Positions 33,974 to 44,900 of a DNA stretch of 64,000 bases are shown piece after piece (the stretch's first letter is position 1; the number at the start of each line of letters is the position of its first letter). The translations under genes and the position numbers were made by a program. The notes under the pieces are model-generated. The model did no database searches. It was not told where the DNA came from and was given only the letters and a program-made list of their open reading frames with translations. This DNA comes from Morella rubra. Lineage: Eukaryota; Streptophyta; Magnoliopsida; Fagales; Myricaceae. The stretch is from NCBI GenBank assembly GCA_003952965.2, contig CM025856.1:4928517-4992516 (forward strand), read 5' to 3'.

Positions 33974-35200
33974 ATGAAGCTCTTACTGGCGCCCTTCTTG
34001 ATGCTGTGTTCTCGTTTTAACCATCCTTGCCAACACACTCAAAGCCGCAGCCTATGCCAAAAATTCCCAGCCATCTTAGTCTTTGGTGATTCAATGGTAG
34101 ATAGTGGTAACAACCACTATGTCACTACCGTTTTCAGAGCCAACCATTTGACATATGGTCGAGAGTTTCCCGGTCAGGTTCCTACTGGGAGGTTTTCGAA
34201 TGGTACACTCATACCTGGCTTGGTAGCAAGCGTCCTAGAGATCAAAGAGAGTGTTCCTCCCTTGCTAGATCCAAACGTATAATGAACTCCAAACTGGTAT
34301 TTTTTTGCTCCAGCCGGATCAGGGTACGATGATCTGACTACTGCTGCAACTGGCGTCATCCCAGTGTTGAAGCAGATAGAGAGAACTTCAAAGACTATAT
34401 TGGAAGGCTTAAAGGCATTGCAGGGGAAGCAGAGGCTATGAATATAGTTACTGGTTCTTTGGTCGTCATTAGTGCAGGAACCAATGATTTTGGTTTCAAC
34501 TTCTATGATGTACCTACAAGGAGGCAGCAGTACACTATCAGTGGGTACCAATATTTTCTGCAGGGAAGGATAAAAGACTCTGTCAAGGTAAAAACATGGA
34601 TCCTCCACTTCATCCTCGGAGCTAAAGAACATATGATTTTGCCTATGATCTTACAGTGATGTTAGCGGTTCCAATGTCTTCTTTCTTTGTGAACTTGTAG
34701 GAACTGTACGATCTGGGACTCCAAAATACGATCATCTCTGGGCTTCCTCCAGTTGATGGTTGTCTGTCCATTCAAATAACTGCAAGATTTAGACATTCCC
34801 ACGAGAGAAAATGTTTGGATGACCAGAATTCAGATGCTCAGTCTTTTAATCAGAAGCTCGTAAACTTGTTAGGGGAGTTGCAGGGGTCGCTTCAGGGAAG
34901 CAAAGTTGTCTTCACAATCGTGTACGAGCCGTCGATTGACATGATCAACAATCCACAGAAATATGGCGAGGCACCCTAGGATAGTTTTTTTCACAAGCTA
35001 CTTGCACTTCTAGTGTAATGTAAAACTCATTGTAACAGGCTTTGTGGAAACGAACAGACAAGCTCCCACACATATAATGTGTCCAGACGCTTCCCAGTTC
35101 GTGTTTTGGGACTGCATTCATCCGGGCAACGTACCAGAATATTGCTAAGTTCCTAGAGGATAAACTCCTTCCCATCTTCACAAAAGATCACAGCGGCTGA
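33974..35200 (+). pseudogene. GDSL esterase/lipase pseudogene
   Basis: The start MKLLLAPFLMLCS could be a signal peptide. Block I follows as FPAILVFGDSMVDSGNN, with the catalytic Ser in GDS. PTGRFSNGTLIPG and the block around GTNDFGFNFYD (34470-34520) are present. An intact intron runs from 34589 to 34701 (gtaaaa...cttgtag). The next exon reads ELYDLGLQNTIISGLPPVDG to MINNPQKYG. The final part carries the block with the catalytic D-x-x-H (FWDCIHPG, about 35100). Frameshifts near 34280, 34310 and 34380, a stop in the last part (about 35145) and loss of the GCCGTG segment disable it. The upstream part is continuous where relatives usually have an intron, so part of it may derive from processed RNA. 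The closest family is the plant SGNH/GDSL 'EXL-like' group. Confidence 0.85.
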
Positions 35201-35556
35201 TTTAGACAATCATAAAAATGAGAGACCAAATCAGTGGAAAATCTTTCTTTCCTCCTCCCTTGTCAAAAAGAGTCAAAACAGAGCTTATTTCCTTTGGTTT
35301 AATACCTCTCTCTCTCTCTTTCTCTTTTTATCTCTCTCTGCACTTACAACGGGCAAGAACAACACTAGAGTTGTTCTAAAGTTCAGAGGCAAGCAAATAC
35401 CACAGGAATATCAGGAACCATTCATGACTTTCATTCACAGATGATACAAACTTGGTGGTACAGAGCCACAAATCATTCCAACTACATTCAATCAATACAA
35501 AGATTTGTAAGCACATCAATACATACACAACAACTATCGGTGGTGGCCGATTACTT
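35201..35556. other. 3' side of EXO70B1
   Basis: A (CT)n-type pyrimidine tract lies at about 35307-35340. The 3' untranslated region of EXO70B1 (minus strand) probably occupies the right half. No other gene is seen. Confidence 0.4.
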
Positions 35557-37485
35557 TCACTTCCGGCGATTGGTAGATCCAGCATTACCCTGAAACATGC
35601 GGTTAATCCGAGCTTCGATTTCCTCCGCGTCAAACTTAATATGCCTTTCCACATGCTTCCGTAGCTCTGGGACACCCCGGAACCTTCCGATAAAGCTGCC
35701 GTACGCAGGCAACAAGAGCTTCACCAGTGAGATTCTCATATCCTCCCTCATCTGATCATCGCAGACCACCCAAGTAGATTGAACATCACAAATATCCTCA
35801 AAGTACGTGTTAAACAACTTAATTCTCTCTTTCATGGTGCTTGCAGCAACATTAGGAGCTAGGGAGCCATTGTCTAGCTTCAACACTCCTAGAACCTTGT
35901 TCCACGAGCTTCTCTGGTAATTGGCATGGAATTGTCGTATTTTCGACGTGTGTCTACGAATCCAATCATCGCCTAAAAGGATCCCTAGCTCACTATCTTT
36001 GACCTTATGAACTATATACCTTCCATTGTTCATCATGAAAACAGAAGACAAAACAGAGTCGTTGTAAATCTTCGACTTAGCCTCCAAATTACTCTCCAGC
36101 AGCTCCATAATCCAATCTATCTGAACCGACAATGACGAGGACGAAGACCCTCTTCGGTCATTGTTAAGCTTTGAAGGCGGCGGAGGCGGAACCACGTTCT
36201 CGTCAAAAACTTGTTCGAGGGTCTGACGCGATTCACAAGCGGCTCGGAGATAATTCATCACGTATCGGGTAATCGGATGGAGCCCGCCGCCAGGAACTGG
36301 TCCCTTTGCAGGGTCCCTACGGATCAAATTTTCCAATTCCATGAAAATACCTCTAATTGCTTCTCCTAATCTCTTCCAAATCGTTATGGCTTCGTTCCGA
36401 AGTACCACGCAGTACTGATCCGAAAAGACCGAGTCGAACTCGGGCATTAGGTCCCTCAAAGTCTCGAACACGTCCAGAACTCTAAACAACCGCTCTGGCG
36501 ACCGGCTTCCGATGGCTACCGCGTCGGCGAAATTCAGCAGCTGAATCGTCGATCCTCGGCAGACCTCCATGAAGGAGAGGTCGGCGGCGGAGGAGAGCCC
36601 GAAGAATACACGGTCACAGAGACGGCGCTCGCTGGGGAAGAGGATACGGAGCGCGACGTTTGCGCCCTTGATCCACCGTCCGATCTCGTCCTCGAGGTCC
36701 GGCCATGTCATCTTGTGGACTTCGTCGACGCTCAGCTTCTGCAACCCCAACCTAGATAGGCTCTCCTCCAGGAACTCGCGCCTGCAGCTACTGTACACGT
36801 GCGAGCACTCCTTGCCGAACCCTGCGGCCACCATGCGTTTAGCTATGTCGTGAAGATCGCTGATCGTCCCGGAAGGAAGCGCGTCTATGATAATGTCGTA
36901 GTCAGTGATTGGGTGCGCTACAGGAATTCCTTCGTCCTCATCGTTTCTGATAACTCCTCCGTCGTCTTCGTCCTCCGAGTCAAAGGAGAGATTCCCGGTC
37001 GACTCGCCGTTTCGGTACTCCCGACTCAGCCCAAACGACTCGCCGCCCCGTTCCATCAAGGACCTGAACTCGTCCTCCACACGAAACATGGCCTGCTGCA
37101 TCAGGTCATCTGCGCGTGCGAGGCACGAGCCAACGGTCTTCTCCCTGGCCACAGGGCTCCAGTCCCTGATGATGGCGATCAGCTCGTCGATAGCGTCGAG
37201 GAAAGCCACGGAGTCCGCGGAGTCGGCCCAGATCGAGTGGTCAGCCGCCACGTACTGGGAGATCTGACGGTCCAGGGACTTGAGACCGAGCTCGAGTGCG
37301 GCGACGGAGCTTTTGGGATCCTCTTCGTTGTCGCAAGTCTTCTCGGACAGCTTTTCCCGTGAAAACCTTCCGTCGAAGTTCGAGAAAATCTGGAAGATGT
37401 CGTCTGCCATGTTCTCGTTGTTGCCCAGCGTCTTGGCGATGTGCCGCGCCATAGCCAGTAATTTCTCCTCCCCGTTCTCAGCCAT
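35557..37485 (-). CDS. EXO70B1: Exocyst subunit EXO70B1-like
   Basis: The exocyst complex tethers secretory vesicles to the plasma membrane. In Arabidopsis the B1 form also acts in autophagy-related transport and immunity. A single uninterrupted frame of 642 codons, as usual for plant EXO70 genes, opens MAENGEEKLLAMARHIAKTL, a start that closely matches EXO70B1 as I recall it. A variable acidic linker (DSEDEDDGGVIRNDEDEG) lies at about 170-190. The Exo70 helical-rod domain runs from about residue 245 to the end and includes FPSERRLCDRVFFGLSSAAD, GGLHPITRYVMNYLRAACES, NNGRYIVHKVKDSELG and LLPAYGSFIGRFRG. Its C-terminal basic surface normally binds phosphoinositides. The start is well supported, and a TTAGGGTTT telo-box-like motif lies just upstream (37534). 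A 187-codon frame on the other strand is a shadow. Confidence 0.97.
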   Translation of the reverse strand: MAENGEEKLLAMARHIAKTLGNNENMADDIFQIFSNFDGRFSREKLSEKTCDNEEDPKSSVAALELGLKSLDRQISQYVAADHSIWADSADSVAFLDAIDELIAIIRDWSPVAREKTVGSCLARADDLMQQAMFRVEDEFRSLMERGGESFGLSREYRNGESTGNLSFDSEDEDDGGVIRNDEDEGIPVAHPITDYDIIIDALPSGTISDLHDIAKRMVAAGFGKECSHVYSSCRREFLEESLSRLGLQKLSVDEVHKMTWPDLEDEIGRWIKGANVALRILFPSERRLCDRVFFGLSSAADLSFMEVCRGSTIQLLNFADAVAIGSRSPERLFRVLDVFETLRDLMPEFDSVFSDQYCVVLRNEAITIWKRLGEAIRGIFMELENLIRRDPAKGPVPGGGLHPITRYVMNYLRAACESRQTLEQVFDENVVPPPPPSKLNNDRRGSSSSSLSVQIDWIMELLESNLEAKSKIYNDSVLSSVFMMNNGRYIVHKVKDSELGILLGDDWIRRHTSKIRQFHANYQRSSWNKVLGVLKLDNGSLAPNVAASTMKERIKLFNTYFEDICDVQSTWVVCDDQMREDMRISLVKLLLPAYGSFIGRFRGVPELRKHVERHIKFDAEEIEARINRMFQGNAGSTNRRK

Positions 37486-38300
37486 AATTAACTAATTCTA
37501 TTAAAGCTTTCTCAAATTTGAGAACTTGTAAAGATTAGGGTTTTGGAAATGAAGCAAAAAAACAGGACTGGAAGAAGAAGAAGAAGAAAAAGTCTGAGGA
37601 AATTGAGTGGGGAGGAGCAGAGAGGGTGACATTTTGCTTGTTATATTACGGAAAAGTCCCTCGAGAACGCGGTTTGTGGTTGGGGAGATAAAGAAAAGTG
37701 AAGGAGAATAATAGTAGGAAAAGGGACAGGGGCAGAAGAAACAAAACGCTCTCCAGAAGAGGAGAAAGAAGAAGATACAGTCAGCAGTCAGTCGGAACAG
37801 AAAAGGGTTCAAAGGGACAGGATAACGTGGGAAAAGCGTGGGTAGTGGCAGTTCTTCGTAATTATTGACGCCTTTTCGAGTCTTTTATAGATTTCCGTAT
37901 CTAATAATGAAGCTCCAAACAGAATTATTAAATTAATTAAATCAGAAAATTAGCGCGCACGAAATTTGAAGTCAAACTCTGTCGGTTTCTATTTGGATTA
38001 GGCCGATGAGAGACTCCATCTTGGAGCGGACCGAGTTTTTTTAGAATATTTATATCTGATAAGTACGGCATCTTCGGCCCAGCCGGCTAGCTCGGCCCAG
38101 AGCAGCTGGGGAAGGGCCCATGGGAAAAGGTCCGTTGGTAATGAAAGAAAAAAAATCAATGGGCGACGAGCTTACCTGAAAAGCCTCTAAGCTCAAAAGG
38201 GCCCAAGGCCCAAAAGGTGGCTTGGGAAAATGGGCTTGGTAAAGTCCTCGCTTGTGGACCGCGTCTCATCAATCTAAAAGAACTCCCGTTTGCAAATAAG
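37486..38300 (-). promoter_or_regulatory. EXO70B1 upstream region with GGCCCA site II-like cluster
   Basis: The first 330 bp hold a purine/pyrimidine-biased leader (gaagaagaag run at 37573-37590) and a telo-box-like gattagggtttt at 37533. At 38075-38215 the motif GGCCCA occurs five times. GGCCCA or TGGGCC (site II) with a telo-box is a common pair in plant genes for growing tissue. It could serve EXO70B1 or a transcript not recognised here. Reading only; function is inferred. Confidence 0.5.
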
Positions 38301-39567
38301 CCTTTCCCGCTGAGTCCAATCAACTGTACGGAGATTCAACACGCAAGGAAGCCCTTCTTCTGAGTACATCCAACTACTCAGAACCTCCGCATGAGATATT
38401 TTCTCCTGCAAACGCAACGGGATACTGTGGGCAAAAACCTTCCTCTGCCATCGGAAGCTCACGTATACGTGGAGACTTCGTTCACTTTGTCTTGTTTCTT
38501 AAATTCGATAGTAGAAATGAGGGTTTGAAAGCAATACATTACTCGTTTGTTACGGCATTTCCAGTTACTCCTCTGTTCTAGCATTTGGTTAAAATAGATA
38601 ATTAATTTAATAAAAAAGTTAAAAATACGTGAACAGTAATTCTTTATTTTTTAAAAAAATAAAAAACTATTATTTACTTCACTATTTTAAAATATTAATA
38701 TATCTTTTTTCTTTTCTTTTCGTCCGGCCAACTCTCACGCTCTCCTTCTTTTTTTTCTTTTTTTTTTTTTTTTTCTTTTTTCCTTTTTCTTTCTTTCTTT
38801 TCTTCCTTTTTAACTCTCACGAGACCATTAAAAACGAATATTTAAAAATATAAATATTAAAAAAAAATAAAGAAATATTTAAATAGAATAATAAAAATAA
38901 ATAGTTAAAATAGAAAAATTGCTGTGAGTGTTTTTAAAAAGTTGATAACTAAAATAAAGTTAAAATAGAGAAAATGCTGTTACTCTTTAAAATTTAGGTG
39001 TAAAGTCTTTAAAAAAAATAATTTAGTCACGTGGATGCTCTCAAAATAAAATTTAGTATCATCAATATTTACTCTGCCATGTAAAATTATTAATTCTTTA
39101 AAAAAAATAATTTAGTCACGTGGATTTCACCATTAACGAATAACAATTGCTAAGGGCTTAGTTTAACTCCATTCACATGATTTAAGGAAATGTTTGCCAC
39201 GATATTTAAACACAGATCATGTCCAATCGCAAACGTCTCCTTAAGATGCTTGCCATAACAAACAATATACATATAAATTTAAATTTAACACCCAAACAAG
39301 GAATGAGGGAAAGAGAAGGAAGAAAAATGGTTCGCGTAATGGTTCCCCTCCGTTCTTTTCGTCCGTCACGGTCACGCACGTAGTGACTGATGATGCAAGC
39401 AAAGGGAATCTTGAAGCCCCATCCTCACCGTCTATCTTGACATTAAGGATTTCAAATCTGCAGATGTCCTTTTTACTCCGTTTTCCTAGACGCACTGTAT
39501 AGTTTCCTCAACACTTCATCGCATCCATTTTCAAACGAAGTCCAATCCCTAGTTGACGTTTCCTGAA
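38301..39567. other. Spacer containing a MITE copy
   Basis: 38274-38462 on the minus strand has a 62-codon ORF (MSFRWQRKVFAHS) that is not recognised. From about 38550 to 38990 lies a copy of the small element family also found at 50253-50755. Shared phrases are 'acgtgaacagtaattct', a long pyrimidine tract, 'aacgaatatttaaaaatataaatatt' and 'agttaaaatagagaa'. 39010-39567 is the promoter side of the PRA1 gene. Confidence 0.5.
38550..38990. mobile_element. MITE copy of the 'ttctctattttaac' family
   Basis: The same internal order as at 50253-50755 is seen: the 'gtgaacagt' block, poly-pyrimidine tract, 'aaaaacgaatatt' block, and 'agtatttttaaaaagttgata-ctaaaat' near the right end. Ends are eroded and no duplication was found, so borders are approximate. 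Confidence 0.6.
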
Positions 39568-40230
39568 ATGGCCGCTCCTTCCATACTCCCGATCTCAAGC
39601 TCCCATACAACCCCCGGTGAATCTCAACCGTCCACCACAGGCTTAAGTCCATACCTCCATGTCAAGGCCTTCCTCACCCACCTCTTCCGGTACATCCGCC
39701 TATTGCTTTCCAAATGTCGCCCCTGGACCGAGCTCATCGACCGCACCGCTTTCTCCAAGCCGGACTCGCTCTCGGAAGCCACCTCGCGAGTGCGCAAGAA
39801 CTTCTCATACTTCCGCGTCAACTATCTTACCTTGCTTGCGCTCGTGCTCGCGGTCTCCCTCCTTTACCATCCTTTCACCCTTATCCTTCTCCTATCCCTC
39901 CTCGCCGCGTGGCTATTCCTCTACGTATTCCGACCGTCCGATCAGCCCCTCGTGATCATGGGCCGTACTTTCTCCGACAGCGAAACTCTAGTCGGGCTGG
40001 TCGCGCTCACCGTGATTGTGGTCTTCCTCACGAGCGCGGGGTCGCTGCTCATCTCAACGGGGATGGTTGGGCTAGCGATCGTGTGCGCTCACGGTGCATT
40101 TAGGGTTCCTGAGGACCTGTTCCTTGACGATCAGGAACCCTCTTCCTCTTCCGGGCTCTTCTCGTTTGTCGGTGGAGTCGCTTCATCCGCCGCGGCAACA
40201 GCCGGTCCCGCTATGGTCTCTCGCGTCTGA
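39568..40230 (+). CDS. PRA1 family protein (prenylated Rab acceptor), B-type
   Basis: PRA1 proteins are small membrane proteins of the ER-Golgi system that bind prenylated Rab GTPases and help cargo exit. The frame is 220 codons without introns, normal for plant PRA1 genes. The ATG at 39568 gives MAAPSILPISSSHTTPGES; an earlier in-frame start is absent. The PRA1 domain covers about residues 55-190: RPWTELIDRTAFSKPDSLSE, then RVRKNFSYFRVNYLTL (the conserved YF-x-N-Y), and two hydrophobic pairs at about 85-120 and 140-175 separated by RPSDQPLVIMGRTFSD. The C-terminus is serine-rich (EPSSSSGLFSFVGG). GC content is high for the neighbourhood. B subgroup is assigned from overall resemblance. Confidence 0.95.
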   Translation: MAAPSILPISSSHTTPGESQPSTTGLSPYLHVKAFLTHLFRYIRLLLSKCRPWTELIDRTAFSKPDSLSEATSRVRKNFSYFRVNYLTLLALVLAVSLLYHPFTLILLLSLLAAWLFLYVFRPSDQPLVIMGRTFSDSETLVGLVALTVIVVFLTSAGSLLISTGMVGLAIVCAHGAFRVPEDLFLDDQEPSSSSGLFSFVGGVASSAAATAGPAMVSRV

Positions 40231-41946
40231 ACAGAGCCTTTTCTTTTTGGGAGTTTGTTTGTCAAAAATTTCAGAGAATATTATCTGAGAATCTTTACTT
40301 ATCGTGATTTATCGAGATATGTGAAAGGTGATGTTTCTGTTTAAAAGTTAATTTTATATTCGTGTTTATCGAGACCCAAAATATCGGGAATAAAGTATAC
40401 CTTTGTATCAGATTCAGATCTACAACGCAACAACCCGAGAGTAGGCTGCCATCTCATTTATTCGGCGTTTGGGTTGGTTTTGTGTCGTTTTTTATGTTGT
40501 GGGGAACAAATTATCATCGAATTCAATTTGTTATTTATAATTGATGTAGATTTTTCCTTTTAAATTCTTTTTGCCATTTCATTCGTGTAGATTTTCTTTA
40601 CTGAGCAGTCTTGAAATCATTGAATCAACTGGGTTACAGTGTGTTTTTTGACCCTTCTCTCTAGCAACCATGTTGCCGACCTTATTTCGTCGATGGCTAC
40701 AAGGGATGACGACTCCTTTTTTTCTTTTCATTAGAAACAAATATTATTATATCTGCTCTGTTGTGTGAATCATTTTATTTAAAAATATAGACAGGAATTT
40801 CCTTTTATCAAAGATATCATTTCGATAATTTCTCACGTTTTTTTATTTAACTTAACGGCTGATTTAAATAGATACGTATAATTTTAGAAATTTAAAAGGC
40901 ATAAAAATCTATTTTAATAGTTAAGAGGCAATATTGATTTTTACTCATACCCGTAACGGGTGAATTATAAAATTATCTTCTCTTTTTTTCTTTTTTTCCT
41001 TTTTCTTTTTGTACTTTTTACTTAGCTATGTGACATATTGTTATGTGACAACTTTATTTAATTTTAGGTGACACATACAAACTTTAATTATTAATCCTCA
41101 AACCTTTATGCTCAATTTAAAAAACAAAGATTTGATATAAAAAAAAAAAAAAAAAAAAGTCAAAACCTATAAAAGACCAGATAGATACACATAATGGACA
41201 TGTGGAATGCCAAGTGCCTTAAAAACAAATAAAAACTATACTTATAATAGTAAATTAAATAGATTAATTAATTAACAACAGCTATAGATTAAATAAAAAA
41301 TTAAACCCTTAAAAGATATTATAATTTTATTTATTTTTAAAGTAAGTGGCTTGACTCGTGACCATATACAGAGACGAGGCATGCCACGTGTCAGAAACAT
41401 TGACAAAAAAAACACAGGATTTTCAAGCGGGACCTAAACTCAGGCTTATAACAGTGATTTTAAAAATTTCCTTCGAATTCCAGCTTGCTGATAACAACAA
41501 CAGGCAACATCCAAAGATAAACAGCGCAGAACCCAAAACATAGAAAACGAAAATAATAAGAAAAGAACACAGAGAGTGGGTGGCCACCAAAAAATTGAAG
41601 CAATCTTATTCTTGTATGCCGATGGTAAAGTCATCCCAACATCTCACACGGCCAGCCCAACAAAAACCAACTCAAAAACTTACATCAAGATATTAAGCAG
41701 CTAACGAGCAATGTACAACACCAAATCAACAAGTTTAATGGGCCCCAGGGCACAAAAAAAAAAAAAGTTTACAAGGAGCGTAACAACCTTTCTACAGAAG
41801 CAACTATGGGGGAAGACAATTTTTGAAACCTAACAAGAATTCTCCCTCCTTTATTGTTATGAATGCTAATTCTATCTCCCGAGTCTTTACGTCAAAATAA
41901 AAAAAAAAACGTAAGAGCTGGAGATTCGAATTTACAGCCACAAGGT
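40231..41946. other. Convergent spacer between PRA1 and SNX2
   Basis: Both neighbouring genes should end here. Several A and T homopolymers occur (for example 41140-41158). No other coding sequence is recognised. The SNX2 3' untranslated region probably begins leftward from 41946. Confidence 0.45.
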
Positions 41947-44900
41947 TCAGGAGCTCTCTTCTGTATAGCCGCTAGTCTCCTCGGCAACCTTTGTCCACAC
42001 ATTGGCAATTTTCTCAGCATATCCAACCTATCAATTATAATGCAGCTTTATGCATATGGAGGTGGAAGGAACAATGATCTTAAACGGGAAGAGCAAAACA
42101 TGGAAAATATATAAGACTGCATATGAGAAGCCATAGCATTGTGCCCCAGAAAACCAGATAGATAAGAAACAATTGTATTCAGAGTGGAAGGCAAGAAACG
42201 ATTTATCTCCTGAGTTGGGCCAGGAAATTTACATTTAATGGTCCCTATAGAAAATCTACTCTTTGTAGCAGTAGATCTTCTTTTGCTTGCCTAAGAGCCA
42301 CAGCAAGTTCCAGCCAATCTCTATGGTGTGACTGCACATACCCAGTCAATCACCCACACACATACAATGTGGCTTTCAGACCAGCCTGCTAGCTTCGTTA
42401 AATGCGCCAATCTCCAAAGTTACCTCTTATTCGACCAGTAAGCAACAGAATCTGAGTGGGGATTCTATACAAGAAACTGCTTGCCAAAGCATTTCGATTT
42501 GCAAGGAGAGGTCATCAATATGCTCTCTCAATGAAAAGCTTCATATTTAAGCATTTCCTAAAGGCTATCATGATAACTACGAAGCAATGCATGTAATTCA
42601 CACACGCAAGGCACCTCTTGTCAGATCTCATTTGGATTAGCTAACCTTTTGGCATCACAGCATTTGGTAAAAAATGCACATAAAATAGACCAAAGGCAAA
42701 AGCTATCCTCTTGCCCATAAGCATAGCATCAATTCACAAATAAGTTCTTGTGATTTGCTAGAGCTGCCAAAGCTCTAATTAGAAGCTAAACGTATCAAGG
42801 ACTCTATGATTAGATGTCTCTGGTTACTAGTTATGAAATTGAAACTTGTTAAATAAAAAATGGCCAAAAGAATAGGAAAAAAGAAACAGACACAACCCCA
42901 CACCATTTCCCAAACACTGGCTGAATCCTTCTGAAGCACAAATTATCATTCTCCTGCCTATGCAACCCAGGGGAACTCAAGTAAGAACAAAACATGTCCA
43001 CATGGTAAAGTTTGAAGAGGAAAGAGAGAATAAAGAGAGAAACAGAGACAGGGGCAGAGGCAGAGGCAGATGGCTTTGGTAAGGGAGACGATATGTTCCA
43101 GATTACTTAGTCATCCCATTGGACCGAAGAGGAGGATTCATTTACCTGATTGAGCACAAACCCTCTCACCATATTCAACAAGTCAGCCTTTCTCTCTGTG
43201 TCAAGCCTCTCAAGCTCAGTCCTGTTGTTCTCCTGCATTTATGGCATTAAAGCATGGAAATTAATACACTACTCAAATCACCAATGGAAATACGAATTTG
43301 CTCACTTCCACATTGTGTCATTCAACATGGAAATCAGGCAAAAGCATATCCAAGATACATCAAAATAGAAAAAGAACTTTCAGTTGAACTAGCCAATACG
43401 CCAATAAAGGGAGCAATGGATCCAAAAAGAAAAAAAAATGAAAGTCTTACAAACAGGAGCACAAGAAAGAGTACCTACTGCATAATTTCACTGACACATT
43501 CATAATCATATGCTCTGTCATGTTTGGGAACAGTAGGAACGTGTAAAATTAGAGCAGCAAGATATAGCAGGACTCTCACACTGCAAATCAAGGTAAATGC
43601 ACTGAAATAGTAGGGAGAGCTCTCAATGAGTCACAAAGAACTCAGCCTCCAGAGCCAAACTTCTTCAGAAAAAAAAAATTTTGTTTCTTTTGTGTGGGCA
43701 AACTTCTTCATCATGAATACAAACAACTTACGTCCAGAAACAACTACACAAAATATATTGGCATAACTCACTCCTTGCTAGAACATATAAAACAGGAGGC
43801 AAAACAGCCAGCCCTTCAGCCAGCCCTTCAGCTTACGACAACTTGGAAGCTCTATGGGAAGTAGTAGACTGAATAGCAACCTTATGCAAATGCAATTAGC
43901 TCAAACATGGAAGCACTTTACATCATTGGCCAAGCGGGGGGCCTAAGGCACAGGATGGGATTAGACACACCATCACATTTATCTGAAAAAGATAAAGGAT
44001 TGCTCCACTTCCCTAGTTATCGATTCTAAATTTCAAGAACTACTTAGAAGTAACATGAATGGTTAAACTATAATAATTGCAAAAATGCCTGCCACATTAG
44101 TAAACCATTTATGTGACCTAAAACACTGGACAGTTTCCGTCCCACAGCTTGGCCAGGAAAAGTGATGAACGAGAGACACCAAGGACACATACCTTTTTTC
44201 CCCTGACCAACCAGCTCCTACCAATTGAGAGCATCTGATGAACAATGCACACCCAAGGTATCATAAATAGTTTCCTATACATCAATCCTGACCGTCTTAC
44301 AATTAGCATTCCATGTCTTACATTAATTTGACTTATTCTGACATTCTTCCACGGAATCTTTCCACAACTTTTAAGGCTAAGCTCAACTACTTATCAGCTA
44401 AGACTGTTTTACCTGCTCTAATGATGGAAAACCTACTACATAAGAAGGCAATCATATTTGTCAACAGCTAGTAAAACAAGGATGACATATGATATTGAGT
44501 AACCAGGGCAAAGCCATATAAGATGTGCTTCCACTTTCTACAAGTCTGGTGTTGGATTTATCCAAGCGCATCTAACTCATCACAGTTTAGTTTTCCCCCA
44601 TTAGAAACAGGAAATACTAAATTTAAGTTTCAACATTAGACCCTAAAATGTCCAGTCATAAAGCCTAAAAACATATCTGAAATGTAAAGAACATGAGTCA
44701 AAATTTACAAATTCTTAGCTTCCAAAATCTCAAATAGATTGGACACAGTCCGGCTATGTTGAAACCTTTTATGATAAATACATACCTTGATCCGCTCGTA
44801 TTCTTTGATTGCAACATTTTTAGCATCCTCTGTTGCTCTTATTGTTTCTTTTAAGTCCTCTAGCTTGCGAATTCTTGATCTGTCGCCACCAAATACTTTA

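Noticed and set aside
36799-37362. Long open frames opposite EXO70B1 (up to 187 codons)
   Set aside because: They are shadows of the GC-rich EXO70B1 coding strand; no independent domain or start context is seen.
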